Positions 53,119 through 60,000 of a stretch of 64,000 nt of DNA are shown here, one piece after another. Source of the DNA: Burkholderiales bacterium (GTDB taxonomy: Bacteria; Pseudomonadota; Gammaproteobacteria; Burkholderiales; Ga0077523). Every line of letters starts with the position of its first letter. Position 1 is the first letter of the stretch. The notes under the pieces were generated by a model, which saw only the letters and a program-made list of their open reading frames with translations, was not told the origin of the DNA and did no database searches. The position numbers and the translations under genes were made by a program. The stretch is taken from positions 1-64,000 of the forward strand of contig JAIEQG010000031.1 of assembly GCA_019747905.1 (NCBI GenBank), given 5' to 3'.

Positions 53119-53508
53119 GTCTCCTTCCTTGCCGCCTCGGTTGCCCCGCCACTTGATGTCACGCCCCTTCTACCATGTCGGTCAAAAAGCGCGCGTGCGG
53201 CCTGGTTTCTTCCGCGTCCGATTGGCGGTGGCCTCCGCTCGGTGGGACTGATTGGCCAGCGCACCCGCCACATGCGAGTTCTGTTCAGAAGCGTGATTCA
53301 GAACATCGATGGACACTTGAATACCGAATCCAATGCTCGTGGAGTTCTGCCGGAGCTTAGGCGTAGCGCCGGGTTCAAAAGCGTGGAGGAGACGTCTTTC
53401 GTTCCAACGCCGAGCGGCTCGATCTCTCTCTCTCGCGGAATTTGTTTGTCGTGATGCGAGAGGTCCCAAGTGACGTCGAGTGACGGGGTTTTGTCACAGA
53501 CGTTCATT
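53119..53508. other. Gene-free stretch between permease remnant and merR
   Basis: 390 bases with no convincing open frame. Nothing resembling an RNA or a MerR-type operator was found in it. Confidence 0.45.
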
Positions 53509-53925
53509 TCACGGCCCGTCCGGATGACCGGGAGAGTCGGCGAGCACTTCGATGATCCGGCAAGTCGCGACTTGCCCGTTGTCGCACTCCTTAATCATCC
53601 TGGTGAGCTCGGCCCTAAGCCCGAGTAGCCGGCGAATCCGGCTCTCCACGGCTGCGAGTTGATCGGTCGCGATCCGGCTCACCTGCTCGCAGGATGCTTC
53701 TGGCACGTCCTGTAGACCAAGCATCATCTTGATAGCCCCGATGTCGAAACCGAGATCCCGGGCATGGCGGATGAACGCCAGTCGCCGAACGTCCTCCGCT
53801 CCGTAGAGACGTCGTCCACTGTCGGTCCGGGGCGGCGGAGGTACGAGCCTGATCCGCTCGTAATAGCGAATCGTCTCGATATTAACGCCCGTGCGTTTGG
53901 ACAAAGCTCCAATGGTGATCATCAT
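53509..53925 (-). CDS. MerR-family thiol metal sensor (ZntR/CadR/PbrR-like)
   Basis: A 138-residue MerR regulator. The winged helix-turn-helix is at residues 3-70 ('TIGALSKRTGVNIETIRYYERIRLVPPPPRTDSGRRLY'), followed by the dimerisation helix. Three cysteines, Cys79, Cys114 and Cys122, stand where MerR, ZntR, CadR and PbrR bind thiophilic metals, so Cd, Pb, Zn or Hg is the likely signal. The first of two adjacent ATGs is used; a leader of about 20 bases from the predicted promoter lacks a clear ribosome site. The gene is divergent from the ligase operon across the operator at 53929-53959 and probably controls that site and the two near 59.7 and 59.9 kb. Confidence 0.9.
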   Translation of the reverse strand: MMITIGALSKRTGVNIETIRYYERIRLVPPPPRTDSGRRLYGAEDVRRLAFIRHARDLGFDIGAIKMMLGLQDVPEASCEQVSRIATDQLAAVESRIRRLLGLRAELTRMIKECDNGQVATCRIIEVLADSPGHPDGP

Positions 53926-53928
53926 TAG

Positions 53929-53959
53929 TTGATTCTGTAGTGGCTACAGGATGTATAGC
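53929..53959 (+). promoter_or_regulatory. MerR-type promoter/operator 1 (ligase-CDF-P450 operon)
   Basis: -35 TTGATT (53929-53934), a 19-bp spacer and -10 TATAGC (53954-53959). The spacer starts with the dyad CTGTAG-TGG-CTACAG (53935-53949). An over-long 19-bp spacer with a dyad between the elements is the hallmark of MerR-activated promoters. It drives the plus-strand genes from 54094, after a leader of about 130 bases. Confidence 0.85.
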
Positions 53960-53980
53960 AACCGACCGGAGGTGTGTAAA
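53952..53980 (-). promoter_or_regulatory. Predicted merR promoter
   Basis: On the minus strand TTTACA (53975-53980), exactly 17 bp, then TATACA (53952-53957), a near-consensus sigma-70 promoter. Its -10 overlaps the -10 of promoter 1, and its start point should fall within the operator dyad, so MerR binding would repress its own gene, as in classic mer and znt systems. Confidence 0.7.
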
Positions 53981-54093
53981 CTCTGCCGACAAGTAAGGCG
54001 TTGGATAGGCCACCTCGATGCTTGATGCGTCGATCGAGGAAACAAACCTGGAACAGGCGAGGCGAGGCCCGGGATAACGAAAGGAGAAGGCTC

Positions 54094-55437
54094 ATGAGCC
54101 AGCATCCCCTGTGGGAATCCGCTTCTCGGGAGCCGGAGATGGTGAAGGAGCGGCTTGCCGATATCGTGGCTTTTGCGCGAGCCAACTCTCCTTACTATCG
54201 CGATTTGTACAAGGACCTGCCCGCGAGGGTCGAGGACCCCAGCCTGTTGCCCGTCACCGACAAGAAGACGCTTATGGCAAACTTCGATAGCTGGGTGACG
54301 GATCGCGAGGTCACGATTGAGCCCGTCCGCAAGTTTATCGAAGATCCGAGCCTCGTCGGCGAAAAGTTCCTCGGAAGATATACGGTCGCCACGACCGCTG
54401 GCACCACAGGCAACCCCGGCATCTTCGTATTGGATGACAATCACACACGAGGCGGGACAACAAGCCTTCGAGAAGCGTTTAGAACCTGGCTTTCGCTCGG
54501 GGATTTTGTAAGGATTGTTCTCCGCGGGGCGCGAATTGCTGCGCTGCACGCCACCGGGGGTCATTTCGTCTCGGTCACAAGTTTTACCCGGTGGCGACGC
54601 TCCATCCGCCTTTTGGCGAAACTCGCTCGGGATTTTTCGGTGCACACGCCGATGAAGGAACTCGTCGATCGCCTCAACGAGTTCCGGCCAGCCGTTGTCC
54701 TTGGCTACGCCTCTACCGTCTCTCTGCTCGCTCGCGAGCAGGAGCTTGGACGCTTGCATATAAAACCGGTGTTGCTGGTGCTGACGGCGGAAGGACTTGC
54801 GCCGGACGAGTACGGGCAGATCGCCAAGGCGTTCGACGCCAATGTCGGAAACGTGTGGGGTTCCACCGAAATCGCCGGCACGGCCTTCAGCTGCGCCGAG
54901 GGATGGCTTCACGTCGTCGGCGAATGGATCATGGTCGAGCCGGTCGACGCCGAATACCGCCCGGTGCCGCCCGGCGAGCAGTCGCACACCGTGCTCGTTA
55001 CCAATCTCGCCAACCGGGTACAGCCGATCTTGCGTTACGATCTCGGTGACCGTGTCCTGCAAAGGCCCGATCCTTGTCCTTGCGGCAATCCTCTGCCTGC
55101 TATCCGCATCCAGGGCCGCTCCGCCGAGGTCCTCCGTTTTCGGACCAAAGCCGGCGAGGAGGTCTCGATTCCGCCGCTGGCGTTCGAGATCGATCACGTG
55201 CCGGGAGTCGATCTGGCCCAAGTCGTGCAAACCACGTCGACGAATCTGCGCGTGCGCCTGCGCTTTGAGTCCGGCGCTGACGCCAACCAGGCTTGGCAAA
55301 AGGTGCACGGCGAATTGAAGCATTTGCTCGCCAGCCACGGACTTGACCAAGTGACGATCGAGCGTGCCGAGGAGCCGCCGGAACAGGGCCGCGGCGGGAA
55401 ATTCCGCCAGGTCATGCCGTTGGCTCAGTCAGGATAG
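54094..55437 (+). CDS. PaaK/CapK-like AMP-forming ligase
   Basis: A 447-residue adenylate-forming enzyme related to phenylacetate-CoA ligase (PaaK) and CapK. 'TVATTAGTTGNPGIFVL' is the phosphate loop, 'NVWGSTEIAGTAFSC' is motif A5-like, 'PILRYDLGDRVLQ' is the A7 motif with the ribose Asp, and 'GRGGKFRQV' near the end holds the catalytic Lys. A strong AAGGAGAAGG site precedes the ATG at 54094. It probably activates a carboxylic acid as its adenylate and passes it to CoA or another acceptor; the substrate is unknown. As first gene of a MerR-controlled operon that also holds a fatty-acid P450, an acyl or hydroxy-acyl substrate is a fair guess. Confidence 0.78.
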   Translation: MSQHPLWESASREPEMVKERLADIVAFARANSPYYRDLYKDLPARVEDPSLLPVTDKKTLMANFDSWVTDREVTIEPVRKFIEDPSLVGEKFLGRYTVATTAGTTGNPGIFVLDDNHTRGGTTSLREAFRTWLSLGDFVRIVLRGARIAALHATGGHFVSVTSFTRWRRSIRLLAKLARDFSVHTPMKELVDRLNEFRPAVVLGYASTVSLLAREQELGRLHIKPVLLVLTAEGLAPDEYGQIAKAFDANVGNVWGSTEIAGTAFSCAEGWLHVVGEWIMVEPVDAEYRPVPPGEQSHTVLVTNLANRVQPILRYDLGDRVLQRPDPCPCGNPLPAIRIQGRSAEVLRFRTKAGEEVSIPPLAFEIDHVPGVDLAQVVQTTSTNLRVRLRFESGADANQAWQKVHGELKHLLASHGLDQVTIERAEEPPEQGRGGKFRQVMPLAQSG

Positions 55438-55475
55438 CCGGCCGATCCAGGCAAGAAATCTGAAGGAGAGCCGTC

Positions 55476-55667
55476 ATGAAAGAAGTCGCCAAATTCCTTG
55501 CCGGATTTGCAGCCAACCAGGTGCTCACGCATGGAGCCTTAGCCACTGCCGGCATTCAGTTCAGTCTGTTTGGGATCACCTACGACCAGCGGTTTAACAC
55601 GATCGCTGTTGTCGTTTGGGCGATCATTCTTCTTCTGCTCATCTACTACGCCTGGGCCAGGAGATGA
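55476..55667 (+). CDS. Small membrane protein
   Basis: A 63-residue protein with a strong GAAGGAG site. The N-terminal half is amphipathic ('KEVAKFLAGFAANQVLTHGALATAGI'), and the C-terminal half is one transmembrane helix ('NTIAVVVWAIILLLLIYYAW') followed by a short basic tail. No family recognised. It lies between the ligase and the CDF exporter in the MerR-controlled operon and may be an accessory subunit or a membrane-targeting factor for either. Confidence 0.65.
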   Translation: MKEVAKFLAGFAANQVLTHGALATAGIQFSLFGITYDQRFNTIAVVVWAIILLLLIYYAWARR

Positions 55668-55715
55668 CGAGCACGGCTCAATACGGCGTGCCTTTAAGAG
55701 AGCCGGACGTGAACC

Positions 55716-56342
55716 ATGCCAGGTGACGAAGAGACAGAGATCCGCCTTGATGCCCGCAATGTCGACGAACGACGCACGCTGCGCTGGGTACTCGGGATTA
55801 ACTTCACACAGGTTCTGGTTGCCGGTGCCGTCGGCATTCTGGCGGACTCCACAGGCCTCCTAGGTGCTGCTCTCGACAATCTGGGGGACGCCGCGGTTTA
55901 TGCGGTCAGCCTCTACGCGGTCGGCCATACGGCAATTGCCAAGGCTCGTGCGGCGAACCTTTCCGGCATTCTTCTGATCGTACTTGCTTTCGGATTGCTT
56001 ATAGAAGTCTTACGTCGGTTTTTCGCGGGAGCGGAGCCAATCGGGCTCGCCATGATTGTCACGGCGCTCGCGAACGCGGCGACCAACGTGGTCTGCCTTC
56101 GACTCTTGCGAGCTCATCGAACGCATGGTGTGCACTTCAAAGCGTCGTGGATTTTTACGACCAACGACATGGTGGCCAACGCGGGCATCGTCCTATCTGG
56201 TCTGTTCGTCATGCTTCTGAAGTCTCCCGTCCCCGATCTCGTGATCGGGGTTGTGGTCGTCGGAATCGTCCTCAAAGGCGGGTGGGAGATTCTCAAGGAG
56301 GCGCGCGAAGCCCGCGATTCCGCACAGGGAGATAGAGGATGA
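55716..56342 (+). CDS. Cation diffusion facilitator exporter (CDF family)
   Basis: A 208-residue, mainly membrane protein with about six hydrophobic segments. The metal-site signatures of CDF exporters are visible: in TM2 'LLGAALDNLGDAAVYAVSLYAVGH' (Asp pair spaced by four) and in TM5 'FKASWIFTTNDMVANAGIVLSG' (Asn-Asp). The usual C-terminal cytosolic metal-binding domain is missing, which is common in a short subgroup. It should export Zn, Cd or similar ions in exchange for protons. Part of the MerR-controlled operon; its stop overlaps the small ORF that follows. Confidence 0.85.
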   Translation: MPGDEETEIRLDARNVDERRTLRWVLGINFTQVLVAGAVGILADSTGLLGAALDNLGDAAVYAVSLYAVGHTAIAKARAANLSGILLIVLAFGLLIEVLRRFFAGAEPIGLAMIVTALANAATNVVCLRLLRAHRTHGVHFKASWIFTTNDMVANAGIVLSGLFVMLLKSPVPDLVIGVVVVGIVLKGGWEILKEAREARDSAQGDRG

Positions 56343-56446
56343 CCAAAGGTCTCCTGTGGGCCCGTAACCAGGCGTTTGTCTCTACGAGGCCGGAGGATCT
56401 CGCCGAACGTGATTTGGAGAGCCGCAATGCACCGGATTCCGCGTGA
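56339..56446 (+). CDS. Possible 35-residue coupling ORF
   Basis: An ATG overlaps the CDF stop (ATGA) behind a GGAG site and opens a 35-codon frame ('MTKGLLWARNQAFVSTRPED...') that ends 19 bases inside the P450 gene. It has no recognised homology. It may be a short coupling peptide that carries ribosomes to the P450 start, or it may be chance. No codon statistics were computed. Confidence 0.3.
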   Translation: MTKGLLWARNQAFVSTRPEDLAERDLESRNAPDSA

Positions 56447-57671
56447 CAGAACCCTAGATTCGACGATCGCCCTAATGGGTGATCCCTATAGATTTATCTC
56501 AAATCGGTGTCGACGCTACCGATCGGACCTGTTCGAAACGCGGCTTCTCCTGCGGAAGACCATCTGTATGACGGGTCCGGAAGCGGCCCGGCTTTTCTAC
56601 GATCCGAGCCGCTTCGTGCGCCGCGGTGCGATGCCTAAAGCCGTCCAGAAGACCTTGCTGGGAGTGGGCGGCGTGCAGGGCCTCGACGACGAAGCGCACC
56701 GGCAGCGCAAGCAGATGTTCATGTCGCTGATGACGCCTGAGCGGATCGAGCAGCTGGTGCAGTTGACGGCGGCCGAGTGGGAGATCCGCGCGCACGGCTG
56801 GACAGCCATGGGCGAGGTGTCGCTCTATCCGGAACTTCACTCGCTTCTAACACGCGCGGCCTGCGCCTGGGCGGGGGTGCCACTGGCGGATTCGGAGGTC
56901 GACGCGCGGACCCGGGAGATTGCTGCGTTGTTCGACCATGCCGGTTCGGTCGGATTGAGGCATTTCTGGTCGCGGTGGGCGCGAAAGCGGGCCGACGGCT
57001 GGGCGGCGGACATCGTCGAACAGATTCGTGGCGGCCGTATCCATCCACCGGAGCAGTCGGCCGCCCACGTCATCGCGTGGCATCGGGATCTGAACGGTGA
57101 GCTGCTGACGCCCCAAATCGCCGCTGTCGAGTTGATCAATGTGATCAGGCCGACAGTTGCCGTCTCGGTCTACATGGTCTTTGTCGCACATGCATTGCAC
57201 GCGCATCCCAAGGTTCGAGAGATGCTTCAAGCCGGAGATGACGGCTACGTCGGCCGCTTCGTCCAAGAGGTTCGCCGGTACTACCCCTTCTTCCCGGCAG
57301 TCGCTGCACGGACGCGCCAAGCCTTCGAATGGAACGGATACCACTTCTTGGCAGGACGACGTGTTCTCCTAGATCTATACGGCACCAACCAGGACCCGCG
57401 AACCTGGGAGAGACCGGAGGACTTCGAGCCCGAGCGATTCCGTCGATCGGATGAGAGTCCATTCGATTTCATCCCACAGGGCGGTGGGGATCACCACGTT
57501 GATCATCGCTGTCCCGGCGAATGGATCGCAATCGAACTCATGAAGCAGGCAGCGGATTTCCTTACGCGGCGAATGAGCTACGATGTGCCGGAGCAAGACC
57601 TGCGCATCGAATGGTCGCGGCTACCCGCATTGCCACATAGCCGGTTCGTGATTAGCAATGTGAGAATGTGA
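56427..57671 (+). CDS. Cytochrome P450, CYP152-type fatty acid peroxygenase
   Basis: A 414-residue P450 whose features match CYP152 (P450 BSbeta, SPalpha), enzymes that use H2O2 to hydroxylate or decarboxylate fatty acids without reductase partners. The heme Cys362 sits in 'GGGDHHVDHRCPGEW', and the acid-pairing Arg241-Pro242 is in 'IRPTVAVSVYMVF', one off from the Arg242, Pro243 and Cys363 I recall for BSbeta. 'HRQRKQMFMSLMTPERI' and 'DLYGTNQDPRTW' are also family marks, and the usual I-helix acid-Thr pair is absent. The ATG at 56427 follows GGAGAG. Last gene of the operon. A fatty-acid peroxygenase under metal control is odd and points to lipid chemistry or peroxide use under metal stress. 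Confidence 0.88.
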   Translation: MHRIPRDRTLDSTIALMGDPYRFISNRCRRYRSDLFETRLLLRKTICMTGPEAARLFYDPSRFVRRGAMPKAVQKTLLGVGGVQGLDDEAHRQRKQMFMSLMTPERIEQLVQLTAAEWEIRAHGWTAMGEVSLYPELHSLLTRAACAWAGVPLADSEVDARTREIAALFDHAGSVGLRHFWSRWARKRADGWAADIVEQIRGGRIHPPEQSAAHVIAWHRDLNGELLTPQIAAVELINVIRPTVAVSVYMVFVAHALHAHPKVREMLQAGDDGYVGRFVQEVRRYYPFFPAVAARTRQAFEWNGYHFLAGRRVLLDLYGTNQDPRTWERPEDFEPERFRRSDESPFDFIPQGGGDHHVDHRCPGEWIAIELMKQAADFLTRRMSYDVPEQDLRIEWSRLPALPHSRFVISNVRM

Positions 57672-57745
57672 AAGAGAATGGAAGCCGGGAATTGCCTCCA
57701 TAGCATGCATCCAACCTCACGGCCGATTCCACACTTCGCCGCCGC

Positions 57746-58294
57746 CTAGCGGTTCCCCGCCAGCATCAGGACCGCGGCGAGCACATAGGTGAAGACCAGC
57801 GGCGCGGCGGTCAGGGCCATTCCGAAGGCACGGGCGATTGGGCTCGCCGCATAGCCGATTGCGAACGCCGCCCGGCCGACGAGGTAAACCACGACCAGTA
57901 AGGGGATCAGGACGAGCTCTGAATCTCGCACGACGACGGCCAGAATGAGATGCGCTCCCAGCGTTAGCATGGTCTGCTCAAGCGAATTCTGAAGAATGGC
58001 CGCGCGTAAGGCGATCGCCGGTCTGGGAGGCCCGAATGCCGAGCCCTTGCGGTCCGCTGGAGTCCAGAAGCGGGCCTGCGACACCGCACCGACGCAGCCG
58101 GCCAGCCACAGGAAGATCAACAAATCCCATTTGAGAGCAAATGCGAGGCGATCACCCACCGCCGTCGTGCCGACGACGCCGACGACCTCGGGCGGCAACC
58201 ACAGGTACCCGGCGCCCAGCACCGCCACAGCGAAAAGCACTGCAAGGGCGCTTTGCCAGACAATGCTCCATTGCTCGCGGTCAAAGGACATCAT
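57746..58294 (-). CDS. MAPEG-like membrane protein
   Basis: A 182-residue integral membrane protein with four hydrophobic segments. 'AAILQNSLEQTMLTLGAHLILAVV' and 'LLVVVYLVGRAAFAIGYAASPIARAFGMALT' match the MAPEG fold (membrane-associated eicosanoid and glutathione metabolism proteins), with the Asn-x-x-Glu-Gln of the helix 2 motif. Bacterial members are mostly uncharacterised; some conjugate glutathione or reduce lipid peroxides. The gene starts inside the antiporter stop (ATGA) and is therefore controlled by operator 2. It converges with the P450 gene, 74 bases apart. Confidence 0.72.
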   Translation of the reverse strand: MMSFDREQWSIVWQSALAVLFAVAVLGAGYLWLPPEVVGVVGTTAVGDRLAFALKWDLLIFLWLAGCVGAVSQARFWTPADRKGSAFGPPRPAIALRAAILQNSLEQTMLTLGAHLILAVVVRDSELVLIPLLVVVYLVGRAAFAIGYAASPIARAFGMALTAAPLVFTYVLAAVLMLAGNR

Positions 58295-59577
58295 GATTCC
58301 TTCTCGTGGAGCCAGTCTGAATCTCTCGCCTCAGATGCACGTTTCTCGGCTGCAGCCTCTAAGATCTGGTGCGGCCGAAGGGTGGTCAGGACGATCTGCG
58401 CCAGCCCGTTCACATTCGCTGCGACAACGACCACGGTGAGCGCGAGATAGACCCAGCCGAGCCAGGTGAGCGTCCGGATCGTCAACGCGTCATCTTCGCG
58501 GAAGCTGAACGCGAGTCCTACCTGAGCGCTGAACAGCACAGCGAGCGTGAGCGCCCCAATAAGACCGAGCCGCAGGCGCAGCAGCAGTGCCAGCCCGAAT
58601 AACGACTGGGCGGCTGTGAGGAAAAACTCCTCGTGTTGACGGGCATCAAGCGGGAGCGCCATGAGGTTGCCGGCGCCGACGCTCATCGCCAGCGGCAGCA
58701 TCGCCACTAGCAAGGTCCACTGGTTGATCTTATCGCTGATCATCGTCGTGAGGCCGGCAACAGCTCGGTTCGACAGGACGAACAGGATCGCGACTGTGAC
58801 GGCGGGCGCTTCACTCGCGAGCGGCGCAAGCCACTGGATGAGCAGGAACTCGTCGATCCCGAGCACACGCCCGGAGTCAACCATCGCTTCGGCGAACGGT
58901 TCGGCAGAGAGGAAGATGACGGCGCCCGCTACCACGGCTAGCCCGATCATCAACGCCCATTGCTGCCCCGGGGGCAGCTGTTCGATTTCAGCGGCAAGCC
59001 CGGGCTCCTCCTGCTCGTCCCTAGCTTTCGGCAACTTTGTCACTCGCCACAGGTAAAGCGCGAATATTCCGACCAGCACCGCCGCATCGAGCGGTGCGAT
59101 GCTGTCCTTGAGCAGAATCGTGAAGGCATAGAGGCTTGGCAGCAGCAGAAAGACGATCTCGACGCTGTTGACCGGCGCGAGTGAGATCGCCCTGTTCCGC
59201 GAGCGCCACCAGTGGAGGAGCACCAGCAGCGGCCAGGCCATTCCAACGAGCAGCCGGTTTGCGCCCGTCATGTTGGCTGCGGCATAGTGGACGTAGTTAG
59301 ACTGCGGCGCCTGCCCAGCGCGCCAGGCGTAATAGATATCTACCGCATATTCGGGCAGCACGGTGATGATCGCGACCACCGCAAGGATCAGACCGGCTGA
59401 AATCTGCCCCTCCGCAGTCTCCGCCCCCCAGGAGAGCATGAAACCCGCCGCGAGGATCGCTATACCGAAGACCGCCGCGTCCAGGATCGGATCGGGCCGC
59501 CAGCCGACCGCCCGAAAATAGATCGCCGGAACGACGGCGAGGATTGCAATCGCGATCGATATCCGGAGATTTCGCAC
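58291..59577 (-). CDS. CaCA-family cation antiporter
   Basis: A 428-residue protein with about eleven hydrophobic segments and the two alpha-repeats of the Ca2+:cation antiporter superfamily: 'GAETAEGQISAGLILAVVAIITVLPEYAVDIYYA' with 'AANMTGANRLLVG', and 'LAPLASEAPAVTVAILFVLSNRAVAGLTTMISDKINQWTLLVAMLPLAM'. A charged cytosolic loop (about 182-205) separates the halves. It should exchange a divalent cation for Na+ or H+. Its start is about 140 bases downstream of MerR-type operator 2, which points the right way, so it is probably metal-induced together with the MAPEG gene. Confidence 0.85.
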   Translation of the reverse strand: MRNLRISIAIAILAVVPAIYFRAVGWRPDPILDAAVFGIAILAAGFMLSWGAETAEGQISAGLILAVVAIITVLPEYAVDIYYAWRAGQAPQSNYVHYAAANMTGANRLLVGMAWPLLVLLHWWRSRNRAISLAPVNSVEIVFLLLPSLYAFTILLKDSIAPLDAAVLVGIFALYLWRVTKLPKARDEQEEPGLAAEIEQLPPGQQWALMIGLAVVAGAVIFLSAEPFAEAMVDSGRVLGIDEFLLIQWLAPLASEAPAVTVAILFVLSNRAVAGLTTMISDKINQWTLLVAMLPLAMSVGAGNLMALPLDARQHEEFFLTAAQSLFGLALLLRLRLGLIGALTLAVLFSAQVGLAFSFREDDALTIRTLTWLGWVYLALTVVVVAANVNGLAQIVLTTLRPHQILEAAAEKRASEARDSDWLHEKES

Positions 59578-59714
59578 GTTGGCTTCTCCTCAGCGTCTGC
59601 CCGGTCGGTTTGGTTCCAAACCCGCAATGTATTTCGCGATTTCCCGAGGACTCAACATGCTTTCCCATCGCTGTGTGGCAGCTCGCGCCACGTGCCTCCG
59701 CGATCTGATTCGCT

Positions 59715-59745
59715 CGATTACATCCTGTAGCCACTACAGGATCAA
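59715..59745 (-). promoter_or_regulatory. MerR-type promoter/operator 2 (antiporter-MAPEG)
   Basis: On the minus strand: -35 TTGATC (59740-59745), a 19-bp spacer containing the same dyad CTGTAGTGGCTACAG, and -10 TAATCG (59715-59720). Identical spacer length and dyad to operators 1 and 3; it reads toward the CaCA antiporter. Confidence 0.8.
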
Positions 59746-59918
59746 CCATCATGGCCCCGACCGAAAAAGCTTTCTGAACGTACGGCCTTGCGAGAGGCCT
59801 CTCTGGGGACAGGTGACGACTTGGCCAAGATAATGCGCCGTGAAGGATGCTGGCCGGGACCTGCGACTGACGCGCGGGCGTCATGGCCGAAAGGCCAGAG
59901 TTCAATTTCGCAGAACCC

Positions 59919-59949
59919 TTGATTCTGTAGTGGCTACAGGAGATATGGT
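59919..59949 (+). promoter_or_regulatory. MerR-type promoter/operator 3 (metal ATPase operon)
   Basis: -35 TTGATT (59919-59924), a 19-bp spacer with the dyad CTGTAGTGGCTACAG (59925-59939), and -10 TATGGT (59944-59949). It lies about 50 bases upstream of the P-type ATPase start. About 175 bases separate it from the oppositely directed operator 2, with no gene between. Confidence 0.85.
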
Positions 59950-60000
59950 CCCTGCGGAGACCAGGCACCGAAGTTCAGATCGCGACCGTAGGAGAGAATG

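Noticed and set aside
53182..53469. 95-codon minus-strand frame upstream of the permease remnant
   Set aside because: Composition looks random, no ribosome site and no recognisable motif.
59579..59833. 84-codon plus-strand frame in the divergent region between the antiporter and ATPase
   Set aside because: It runs through operator 2 and has no ribosome site or family; regulatory DNA explains the region better.
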